Shown piece by piece: positions 34,378 to 42,030 of a stretch of DNA of 64,000 bases; positions within the stretch are counted from its first letter, which is position 1, and each line of letters begins with the position of its first letter. The position numbers were made by a program, and so were the translations under genes. The stretch is from Lentilactobacillus senioris (GTDB taxonomy: Bacteria; Bacillota; Bacilli; Lactobacillales; Lactobacillaceae): positions 1-64,000 of the forward strand of contig NZ_JAPQEZ010000002.1 in the NCBI RefSeq assembly GCF_026798195.1, in the 5' to 3' direction. The notes beneath the pieces are model-generated. The model was not told the origin of the DNA, searched no databases, and saw only the letters and a list, made by a program, of their open reading frames with translations.

Positions 34378-35289
34378 TTAAATGATTTTTAGATCAACAG
34401 TATTAATGAAATTTCTCATTGATTGGCTTAATGCTTCCTCTTTTAAATAAGAAATCACGATATTTACTTTTAAAACATCAATTGGCATTTTGAAGATATT
34501 ACACTTGGTTGAATCAAAGTTATTGTTCACAAAAAAACTAGGAATAAATGTACAACCTAATCCACTTAATGCCATATTGGAAGCTGTATCTATGGATTTA
34601 ATTTCAAATTTCTTTTTGATGTGTAATTTATTGCTATTTAAAAACAACTCAATTAAACGCATAAACCCAGAACCAGCATGTAAGGTAATAAAATCACAAT
34701 TGTTCAATTGTTTCAAAGATCCTGCAAAAGATATAATTCTTTTGTTATTTTCACTGAATAGAGGACATGATCGATTGATGATTAGATAAACTGGTTCGGT
34801 TACTAATGGTTGGTAGTGAATTATATTAGGAAAGATTGGCAACATTCTAATATGCATATCAATTTCTTTATTTAATAACATGTTCTCCAAATTAATGGAA
34901 GGCAATTCTTTGATGGAGATATGGTCATTAGGATATTTATCTGTGTATTGATTAAGTATTATTGGAACTAATTTACTGGAGATAGACTGATTAATTCCTA
35001 GCCTGATACTGTCAGTTTTATTTAACGTCATCTCCCTTACATCGTTTATAAGGGTGTTATATTCGTTATCAATATCTTCAAGACCTTGCAGATATTTGGC
35101 TCCACTTTTGGTTAAGGCAATCGGTCGCTGATTACGATCTAGTAACTGTACACCTAGTTCTTCTTCAGCATCTTTAATGTACTTTGATAAATACGGCTGA
35201 GATATATAGAGAGTTTTTGATGCTGCGGTAATACTACCCGAAGCCATTACCGCCTTTAGGTAATTCAATAAAGTGAAATCATTAGTCAC
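34378..35289 (-). CDS. LysR-type transcriptional regulator (sulfur module)
   Basis: A 303-aa LysR-family regulator: helix-turn-helix GSITAASKTLYISQPYLSKY (about residues 17-36), then LDRNQRPIALTKSGAKYL and an effector-binding domain. The start is GTG at 35289, after AAGGAGG. It is divergent from the YeeE/persulfide-reductase genes across 140 bases, the classic arrangement in which a LysR protein controls its neighbour in response to a pathway metabolite; a sulfur compound is the likely effector by context. Confidence 0.9.
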   Translation of the reverse strand: MTNDFTLLNYLKAVMASGSITAASKTLYISQPYLSKYIKDAEEELGVQLLDRNQRPIALTKSGAKYLQGLEDIDNEYNTLINDVREMTLNKTDSIRLGINQSISSKLVPIILNQYTDKYPNDHISIKELPSINLENMLLNKEIDMHIRMLPIFPNIIHYQPLVTEPVYLIINRSCPLFSENNKRIISFAGSLKQLNNCDFITLHAGSGFMRLIELFLNSNKLHIKKKFEIKSIDTASNMALSGLGCTFIPSFFVNNNFDSTKCNIFKMPIDVLKVNIVISYLKEEALSQSMRNFINTVDLKII

Positions 35290-35360
35290 CTTGTTACCTC
35301 CTTAAAATTATGATGCTCCATAGTCTGTAGGTTATTGATCTACAAACATATACGTATTTT

Positions 35361-35391
35361 ACCTTATGTAACCGCTATCGTAAAATAAGGT
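35361..35391 (+). promoter_or_regulatory. inverted repeat in the lysR-yeeE intergenic region
   Basis: ACCTTAT (35361-35367) and ATAAGGT (35385-35391) form an inverted repeat with 17 bases between. It is a candidate LysR binding site 40-70 bases upstream of the transporter start. Confidence 0.5.
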
Positions 35392-35429
35392 TGTGATAAA
35401 AAATACATAATCATTGAAAGGAGTCAAAC

Positions 35430-36758
35430 ATGATAAAAGATGGCTTTGAAAATAATGGATTGAACAGCAAACAACCCATTATTGGCTTGGTTTTATTGGT
35501 GTTAATGATAATCTGGGGCGCATATTTATCTTCAACAGTTCCCAAATTACCAGTGTATCTTGTAGCAGGGGTTTTATTAGGATATGTGCTAACTCGATCA
35601 AGGTTTGGATTTGCTGGTGGGGTAAAACGGGTGTTTTATCGAGGTGAATCTAGTTTGACCGTTGCATTATTACTTTTATTCACTATTACTGCAATTGTAA
35701 ATGTTGGTATTCAATGGGCCGCTGCTAGTAAGGGAGCTCTTCCAGCTTGGCAGATAACCAATCCAGATATTCAATCAGTAATTCCGGGTACTCAAAATGT
35801 TCGGATTGGTAATATCTCGGTAGCCTTAGGAGCATTCTTGTTTGGAATGGGCATGATCATGGCTGGTGGTTGTGCTTCTGGAACTCTCTCTGATTTTGGT
35901 GAAGGCGAAGGGCATGCTTGGGTTGCGTTACCATTTTTTGTTTTGTTTGCGGCTCCAGGTCAATATTTAGGGTATGTATTAGATAATACTGCCATTGGTA
36001 AGGTAGGAGTTAATGTTTGGTTACCACAATATGTAGGTTATGGTGGAGCAATTGCTATTACAATTTTAATTATGTTTGGACTATTCCTAATTACCAAAGG
36101 TTATGAAAACAAAAAGAAAAAAGACGGGATGTATCTGGATCCAAAGTCTGATTGGGAAAAATTTGAGGAACCTTTGGACACGGATAATTCTCAAGAACCG
36201 TTTAAATTAAATTCGTGGAAAACTTATCAAACCTTTTTCGTTAAACGATGGACATTCGTCACTGGAGCAGTGGGAATTGCAATTGGAGCTATTTTTATAT
36301 TGACTACTACTGGAAAAGCCTGGGGAGTAACCACACCATTCGTTAGTTTAGATCAAAAATTTTTCCAACTATTTGGAATGAAATTTACTTCACCAGCCTT
36401 TGATGAAACTGCTGAAGCAATGAAGGGATCATTATTAGTTGATGGTGGAACTATCAGAAATATTGGAATTGTAGTTGGTGCTTTAATCGCATTTACTTTA
36501 GCTGGTAGATTTAAATTTAGTCTCAAAATGAGTTTTCAAGATTTTATTGGTTTTGCTATTGGCGGATCATTGATGGGCTTAGGGTCCAGAATGGCTAGAG
36601 GATGTAACATTGGTGCTTTATATTCTGCAATCACTAATTTTTCGTTACATGGTTACATCTTCATGTTTTTCCTAATTTTGGGAGCAGCATTTGCCATTAA
36701 AATTTTTCAAGGACGTTTAGCACTATGTCCAATTTATAAACCTAAAAATAAAAAATAA
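35430..36758 (+). CDS. YeeE/YedE-family sulfur-compound transporter
   Basis: A 442-aa membrane protein with about 10-12 helices and the two-part YeeE/YedE (DUF395) architecture. Each half has the conserved cysteine motif: GMIMAGGCASGTLSDFGEG near residue 145 and RMARGCNIGALYSAI near 395. TsuA-type members import thiosulfate through such cysteines. A hydrophilic loop (about 230-265) separates the halves. AAAGGAG precedes ATG. It starts a probable operon with the reductase gene 26 bases downstream. The exact substrate (thiosulfate, persulfide or other) is not determined. Confidence 0.88.
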   Translation: MIKDGFENNGLNSKQPIIGLVLLVLMIIWGAYLSSTVPKLPVYLVAGVLLGYVLTRSRFGFAGGVKRVFYRGESSLTVALLLLFTITAIVNVGIQWAAASKGALPAWQITNPDIQSVIPGTQNVRIGNISVALGAFLFGMGMIMAGGCASGTLSDFGEGEGHAWVALPFFVLFAAPGQYLGYVLDNTAIGKVGVNVWLPQYVGYGGAIAITILIMFGLFLITKGYENKKKKDGMYLDPKSDWEKFEEPLDTDNSQEPFKLNSWKTYQTFFVKRWTFVTGAVGIAIGAIFILTTTGKAWGVTTPFVSLDQKFFQLFGMKFTSPAFDETAEAMKGSLLVDGGTIRNIGIVVGALIAFTLAGRFKFSLKMSFQDFIGFAIGGSLMGLGSRMARGCNIGALYSAITNFSLHGYIFMFFLILGAAFAIKIFQGRLALCPIYKPKNKK

Positions 36759-36784
36759 ATTAGATTTGAAAGGAAGTAACAATC

Positions 36785-38488
36785 ATGGGTAAAAATATTA
36801 TTGTAATCGGTGGAGTAGCAGGTGGAGCATCAGTAGCAGCAAGAGCACGTAGACTAGACGAATCTGCTAATGTAACCATGTTTGAAAAAGGGCCTAATGT
36901 CTCATTTTCTAACTGTGCATTGCCATATCATTTATCTGGCACCATAGCAGATGCTAACGATATTGTATTGATGGATCCTAAACAATTTAAGGCTCAATAT
37001 AACATTAATGCGGTTGTAAATCATGAAGTTGTTGATATTGACTCTAATAAACAAGAAGTGGTAGTTAAAGATGTTTTAACTGGTGAATTAGAAAATGTTT
37101 CTTATGATGAATTGTTCTTATCACCAGGAGCAGATCCAATTTTGCCATCTAATATTAAAGGAATTAATGGGGATAATGTTTTTACCATTAGAAATGTTGA
37201 AGATATTAAAGCGATTAAATCATTTTTAGATGAAAAATCAGTTAAAAATGTTTCCGTTATTGGCGGTGGGTTTATTGGAATTGAAACTGCTGAAAATCTC
37301 AAAAAGGGTGGCTACAATGTCAGCTTAGTGGAAGGTATGGATCATATTCTTGGCACTATCGACTATGATATGGCCCAAATTGTTCAAAAAACCATGTTAG
37401 ATAATGGTGTAGATGTAATCGTAGATGATGTTTTAACTGAAATTGACAGTAATAGTATTACGTTAAAATCAGGTAAAAAGTTAGATAGTGAAGCTGTTAT
37501 TATGTCGGTTGGGGTTAAACCAGCTACCGCTTTAGCTCAAAAAGCTGGAGTGGAATTGGGGGTAACTGGGGCAATCAAAGTAGACCAACATTATCAAACT
37601 AATTTACCACATGTATATGCAGTAGGGGATGCAATTGAACTGGTTAATAGAATTACCAGAAAACCAACCAAATTAAATTTAGCTTTTCCTGCTCAGTTAG
37701 AAGCTCGGCAAGCGGTTGATCATATTTACGGACGAGAAGTTCATAATCGTGGAATCATTGGTTCTCAGTGTATCCCAGTATTTGAAATGAATGTAGCTTC
37801 AACTGGATTAACTGAAAAGCAATGTCAAGAAGCTGAGATTGACTATGAAGTGGCAGTGGTTATTCCTAAAGATAAGGTTGCATTAATGCCAAATGCTAAG
37901 CCACTTTATTTCAAGCTGATTTTTGGCAATCCATCAGGCGAAATTTTAGGTGCACAAGCTATTGGCGAAAGTTCTGTTGATAAACAAATAGACGTTATTG
38001 CAACTATGATCACTAATCACAACTATGTTGAAGATTTAGAAACGTTAGAATTATGTTACCAACCAACGTTTAGTACTGCTAAAAATGCAGTTAATATGGC
38101 CGGTTTAGTTGCTACCAACTTGTTAAACGGTGAGTATAAACAAGTAACTGTAGATCAAGTACGACCATTAGTAGAAGCTGGTGCAACTATTATTGACGCA
38201 AGAGAATCATTTGAATATGAAGAAGGTCATATTAAAGGGGCTAAAAATATTCCGATGAGCGAATTTAGAGATCGTCTTTCTGAAATTCCAACGGATAAAC
38301 CAGTTTATATTCATTGCTTGAGTGGGCAACGTAGTTACAATGTTGTTAGAGCTTTAGTTAACATGGGTTATACCAACATTTATAACATTTCTGGGTCTTA
38401 CCTAGATATTTGTGAATATGAATACTTTATGGACCAAACTACCGATAGAGAACCTATCGTAACTAATTATCGATTTGATTTACTATAA
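36785..38488 (+). CDS. CoA-disulfide / NADH-dependent persulfide reductase with rhodanese domain
   Basis: A 567-aa flavoprotein. The FAD motif is IGGVAGGASVAARARR, followed by the redox-active cysteine in FSNCALPYHLSG (about residue 43), the NAD-binding SVIGGGFIGIETAENL and the second FAD motif HVYAVGDAIELV. A C-terminal rhodanese domain (about 465-555) has the active cysteine in HCLSGQRSYNVVRAL. This two-domain length matches CoADR-Rhd/Npsr enzymes, which reduce CoA-disulfide, CoA-persulfide or polysulfide with NAD(P)H. It probably handles sulfane sulfur brought in by the YeeE-like transporter and consumes reducing equivalents. Confidence 0.92.
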   Translation: MGKNIIVIGGVAGGASVAARARRLDESANVTMFEKGPNVSFSNCALPYHLSGTIADANDIVLMDPKQFKAQYNINAVVNHEVVDIDSNKQEVVVKDVLTGELENVSYDELFLSPGADPILPSNIKGINGDNVFTIRNVEDIKAIKSFLDEKSVKNVSVIGGGFIGIETAENLKKGGYNVSLVEGMDHILGTIDYDMAQIVQKTMLDNGVDVIVDDVLTEIDSNSITLKSGKKLDSEAVIMSVGVKPATALAQKAGVELGVTGAIKVDQHYQTNLPHVYAVGDAIELVNRITRKPTKLNLAFPAQLEARQAVDHIYGREVHNRGIIGSQCIPVFEMNVASTGLTEKQCQEAEIDYEVAVVIPKDKVALMPNAKPLYFKLIFGNPSGEILGAQAIGESSVDKQIDVIATMITNHNYVEDLETLELCYQPTFSTAKNAVNMAGLVATNLLNGEYKQVTVDQVRPLVEAGATIIDARESFEYEEGHIKGAKNIPMSEFRDRLSEIPTDKPVYIHCLSGQRSYNVVRALVNMGYTNIYNISGSYLDICEYEYFMDQTTDREPIVTNYRFDLL

Positions 38489-38496
38489 AAAATGAA

Positions 38497-38536
38497 ACAA
38501 CTAAAACTGGGAAGGAAAGATCCCAGTTTTAGTTGT
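38497..38536 (+). terminator. strong hairpin between reductase and tauC-like gene
   Basis: ACAACTAAAACTGGGA and TCCCAGTTTTAGTTGT form a perfect 16-bp stem with an 8-base loop, but the T tail is short (TTTGTG). It could be a terminator or an attenuator that lowers expression of the transporter genes. Confidence 0.7.
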
Positions 38537-38554
38537 TTGTGTAGGGGATTCATA

Positions 38555-39325
38555 ATGAGTAAAACCAAAAGCATTTCTATAAGCACACTAACTATTTTAT
38601 TTATAATTCTGGTTTGGGTGTTAGTCACTTCTACGGGTATGGTTTCTAATATTTTATTACCATCGCCAGCAAAAGTGTTTAATACGTTTATTTCGTTATC
38701 GATTAACGGATATAACGGAGTATCATTATTAACTCACTATTTGATTACTTTACAACGATTATTAATAGCCGTAATTTTGGCTATTATAATTGGAATTCCA
38801 TTAGGATTATTAAGTGGATATGTCCCGACTATTAAAGCGATCATAGATCCAATAATTCAATTTATTAGACCGATTCCACCGTTGGCTTACTATACTTTAC
38901 TTATTCTTTGGCTAGGAATTGGAGAAATCTCCAAAATCAGTCTATTGTTCTTGGCTGCAATCCCACCAATTTATATTGCTTGTTTTGATGCTGTCAAGAA
39001 AGTAGACAAGGAGTATCTACAAAGTGCATCCTCATTAGGTGCAAATAGTAAGCAATTGTTTATTCATATCATATTTCCAGCAGCACTTCCCGATATTTTT
39101 ACAGGAATTAGATCAGCTGTGGGAGTAGCATATACTACTATTATTTCTGCTGAAATGATTGCTTCCACTACTGGTATTGGTTGGATGATCATAGATGCTT
39201 CACACTACTTGAAGAGTGATGTCATGTTTGTCGGCATCATATTACTTGGAGTTACGGGAATTTTATTAGATATGATTATCAAAAACGCGGAAAAGGCACT
39301 GGTTAAATGGAGCGGACAAAGATGA
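38555..39325 (+). CDS. tauC: TauC/SsuC-like ABC transporter permease
   Basis: A 256-aa permease with six membrane helices. It shares with TauC the segments ILLPSPAKVFN, then IIQFIRPIPPLAYYTLLILW, the EAA-type coupling loop (QSASSLGANSKQLFIHIIFP) and SAEMIASTTGIGWMI. TauABC imports taurine and SsuABC imports alkanesulfonates. ATG at 38555 follows GGGGA; upstream in-frame codons lie in the preceding hairpin and are unlikely to be translated. It overlaps the binding-protein gene by four bases. Whether the actual substrate is taurine is inferred from similarity only. Confidence 0.82.
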   Translation: MSKTKSISISTLTILFIILVWVLVTSTGMVSNILLPSPAKVFNTFISLSINGYNGVSLLTHYLITLQRLLIAVILAIIIGIPLGLLSGYVPTIKAIIDPIIQFIRPIPPLAYYTLLILWLGIGEISKISLLFLAAIPPIYIACFDAVKKVDKEYLQSASSLGANSKQLFIHIIFPAALPDIFTGIRSAVGVAYTTIISAEMIASTTGIGWMIIDASHYLKSDVMFVGIILLGVTGILLDMIIKNAEKALVKWSGQR

Positions 39326-40318
39326 GAAAGAAAATATTTTTTTCTTTAATAGTGGTAGTTGTCCTTGGATTCTTTTCAGTTACATTGTTTAAATCTCAAA
39401 GGGTAAAATCACAAGAAGAGAAAGTCATTAGAATTGGGATTTTAAGAGTTCCAAATGATGTTGCGGCTGCTAGGGAAAGAAATAAGTTGGCTGCAATAGA
39501 AAAAGATACGGGATATAAGATTAAATATTATACTTTTGACTCAGGGGTGGATGCTAATAAAGCTCTGATGTCAAATAGTATTGATATGGCAACTATGGGC
39601 CATACTAATGCGGTGGTAGCCATGTCTGCTAACTTACCTGTTAAATTGGTGTGGGTGAATGATGTAATTGGAAATAATGAGCAGTTGGTAGTTAAAAAAT
39701 CTGCTAAGGTGAACTCGATTAATGACTTAAAGGGTAAAACGATTGCAACTCCTTTTGCATCTACATCTCACTATAGTTTAATGATGTTTTTACAAGCACA
39801 TAAATTATTGAACCAAGTAAAATTAGTGGATATGCAAACTACTGAGATTGTGGCTGCTTGGCGGCGCGGAGATATTGATGCGGCATATACTTGGGAACCA
39901 AGTTTATCTAATTTAAATGATGCCAAGACCATTACTAGTAGTAAAAAGATGGCAGCAAGCAACTATTTGACGGCTAATGTTACGTTAGCTACTAACCAAT
40001 TTAGAAATAAGCATCCAGAATTGTTGACTAAATGTTTAACTATTTTAGGAAAAGAACACCGATATTATAATCAAAATCCTGAACAAACGTATCAACTTAC
40101 TGGAAGGTATTTAGATATTTCTTCAACCGAAGCTAAAAAACCAGGTTGGTGAGTCGCAATGGCTTGACCCGGTTGAATTAAAACGATTTATGAATAATCA
40201 ATTTACGGATCAATTTTATCAAACATGTTTATTTATGGGGAAGCAACAAACGTTGAATAGTAAACCCACACTGAATGAATGCTGTAAGTTCATTGATGCA
40301 AATTATATAAAGGAGTAA
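39322..40318 (+). pseudogene. tauA: TauA-like substrate-binding protein gene, frameshifted near the 3' end
   Basis: The first frame (39322-40152) gives 276 residues with an N-terminal membrane anchor lacking a lipobox cysteine, then TauA-like segments GKTIATPFASTSHYSL and VAAWRRGDIDAAYTWEPSL. It stops at ...KKPGW. Shifting by one base at the A6 run around 40135 restores a frame (QVGESQWLDPVELKRFM ...) that runs to TAA at 40316-40318, giving a family-typical length near 331. One extra A is the simplest explanation. It may be a real mutation, phase variation in a homopolymer, or a sequencing error. Without the C-terminal lobe segment the protein is probably impaired. Confidence 0.8.
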
Positions 40319-40327
40319 GGATGAATA

Positions 40328-41080
40328 ATGACAGATTTATTAACAATTGATAATGTAAGTTTTAGGTATCCCAACTCTGCTAACGCATCTATTCAAGAAA
40401 TTAATTTAACCGTAGAACCTAATTCAATAAACGTTATAGTGGGACCATCTGGAGTTGGCAAAAGTACATTATTAAACTTAATAGCTGGATTTTTAAAACC
40501 AACTCAAGGAACAATTGAAATGCAGGGAGTTAAGGTTCAAGGAGCAAATTGGAGAAGGGGCATAGTTTTTCAAGATATGGCGTTATATCCTTGGTTAACA
40601 GTTAAACAAAATATTTTGTTTGGCCCTAAAATGAGAAAGATGCCAGCTAATCAAAGCTTAGATAGACTGCAATATTTGCTATCTGAAACAAGATTGCTAG
40701 AATTTGAAGATACTCCTATTTATGAACTTTCAGGCGGATTGAGACAACGGGTAGCCCTAGCTAGGGCATTTATTAATGAGCCACCATTATTAATGTTGGA
40801 TGAGTCTTTTAGTGCCTTAGACAACTATACTAGAAGTGAGATGCATTCATTGTTACTGGCACTTTGGAAAAATAATCAAAACGGAATTATAGCTATCACT
40901 CATGATATTGATGAAGCAATTTTTCTAGGACAAAACATTTATGTTTTAAATGGTAAACCTGGAAAAATATCTCAAAAATTTGCTAATCCATATTTTAATA
41001 TGGATATGAGTGAGATCTTGAGTACAGAATACATTGCTTTTAGAAATCAATTGGTAAGTTCGATTAAGCAAATGAGTTAA
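40328..41080 (+). CDS. tauB: TauB/SsuB-like ABC transporter ATPase
   Basis: A 250-aa ABC ATPase: Walker A GPSGVGKSTLLN (about residue 38), Q-loop VFQDMALYPWL, signature ELSGGLRQRVALARAF, Walker B LLMLDESFSALD and H-loop ITHDIDEAIFL. The Q-loop and signature are typical of the nitrate/sulfonate/taurine subfamily. AAGGAG is inside the end of the frameshifted tauA-like gene, indicating translational linkage. It completes the permease, binding protein and ATPase set. Confidence 0.9.
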   Translation: MTDLLTIDNVSFRYPNSANASIQEINLTVEPNSINVIVGPSGVGKSTLLNLIAGFLKPTQGTIEMQGVKVQGANWRRGIVFQDMALYPWLTVKQNILFGPKMRKMPANQSLDRLQYLLSETRLLEFEDTPIYELSGGLRQRVALARAFINEPPLLMLDESFSALDNYTRSEMHSLLLALWKNNQNGIIAITHDIDEAIFLGQNIYVLNGKPGKISQKFANPYFNMDMSEILSTEYIAFRNQLVSSIKQMS

Positions 41081-41141
41081 ATAAAATTATTGTGCTGTTT
41101 TCATGTTATTCTAAAGAAAAACAGAAAGTCAGGTTTTCTCC

Positions 41142-41786
41142 ATGTCTGAAGATATCTCTCTCATTGCCTTAACCGTCCAACAGCAGATGCAGGCTGATAC
41201 AACCGGACATAATTTCGATCATATTCAACGAGTAGTCAAAAATGCCGAATTAATTTTACGGGACCTGCCCCAAGCTAATAGGGCGATTGTGTTAGCGGCA
41301 GCTTACATGCATGATTTGGCTGATGATAAATTAGTCACTGATCCGGCTGCCAAGCAAAATGAGATGGAAAAGTTATTGGCGACAGCGGAATTTGAAAGTG
41401 ATCAAGCGAGTGCGGTGATGGATATTATTAGCAATATGTCGTTTAGTGCGAATTTAGGTGAACGTCAGACGCTATCGCTAGAAGGACAAGTAGTACAAGA
41501 TGCTGATCGTTTGGATGCGATTGGCGCCATTGGCATTACGCGGGCTATTTACTATAGTGGGCATTTTGGCGAAACAATTTACGATCCGCTAGTTGCGCCG
41601 AGAGAAAAAATGACTAAAGAAGAGTATCGGCAACCAGGAACCACAATCAATCATTTTTACGAAAAGTTACTTAAATTAGCAGATCAATTAAATACTGCCC
41701 CGGCCAAAAAAATTGGCCACCATCGTAACCAAGTGATGCTAGATTATTTAACGGAATTCAAAGCTGAATGGAACGGTGAACGGTAA
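41142..41786 (+). CDS. HD-domain phosphohydrolase
   Basis: A 214-aa metal-dependent phosphohydrolase with the HD signature: His in HNFDHIQRVVKNAELI, HD in AAAYMHDLADDK and Asp in VVQDADRLDAIGAIGI. It resembles YedJ/YpgQ-type proteins acting on nucleotides. Its ribosome site is poor. The first good candidate ATG is used. Codon use returns to that of the backbone, so the AT-rich island appears to end just before it. The substrate is not known. Confidence 0.85.
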   Translation: MSEDISLIALTVQQQMQADTTGHNFDHIQRVVKNAELILRDLPQANRAIVLAAAYMHDLADDKLVTDPAAKQNEMEKLLATAEFESDQASAVMDIISNMSFSANLGERQTLSLEGQVVQDADRLDAIGAIGITRAIYYSGHFGETIYDPLVAPREKMTKEEYRQPGTTINHFYEKLLKLADQLNTAPAKKIGHHRNQVMLDYLTEFKAEWNGER

Positions 41787-41790
41787 TTCA

Positions 41791-41826
41791 AAGCTTTCTT
41801 GAAAATATTTCAAGAAAGTTTTTTTA
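41791..41826 (+). terminator. terminator of the HD gene
   Basis: ACTTTCTTGAAA-type arms CTTTCTTGAAA and TTTCAAGAAAG form an 11-bp stem followed by seven T residues. Confidence 0.9.
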
Positions 41827-41845
41827 ATATTCAAATGGCTTTGAA

Positions 41846-41861
41846 ACACAAGATATAGTGT
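41846..41861 (+). promoter_or_regulatory. NrdR box upstream of nrdD
   Basis: ACACAAGATATAGTGT fits the NrdR consensus ACACWATATATWGTGT with one mismatch and is nearly palindromic. NrdR is the ATP/dATP-sensing repressor of ribonucleotide reductase genes. NrdR sites usually occur in pairs; a second box about 31 bases away is at best degenerate here. It lies 170 bases before the nrdD start. Confidence 0.75.
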
Positions 41862-42030
41862 TTCTGTTTATAGTAAGCACATACATATTGAGACTTCAAG
41901 ACTTATATTCCAAAAATTATCCGAGTAAGATTAACAATATTGAAGGCCTAAAGTCAGGCCGAATGACTAGTCAAATTAGCTCGAAACAATGAGTTAGACA
42001 ATGGTTAAAAATTTAGGTAGGAGGCTAATT

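Noticed and set aside
38492-38554. 21-residue N-terminal extension of the tauC-like permease
   Set aside because: The codons lie within a perfect 16-bp hairpin and have no ribosome site; ATG at 38555 fits the family length.
41877-41892. Second NrdR box upstream of nrdD
   Set aside because: At the expected spacing of about 31 bases the sequence matches too few consensus positions to call.
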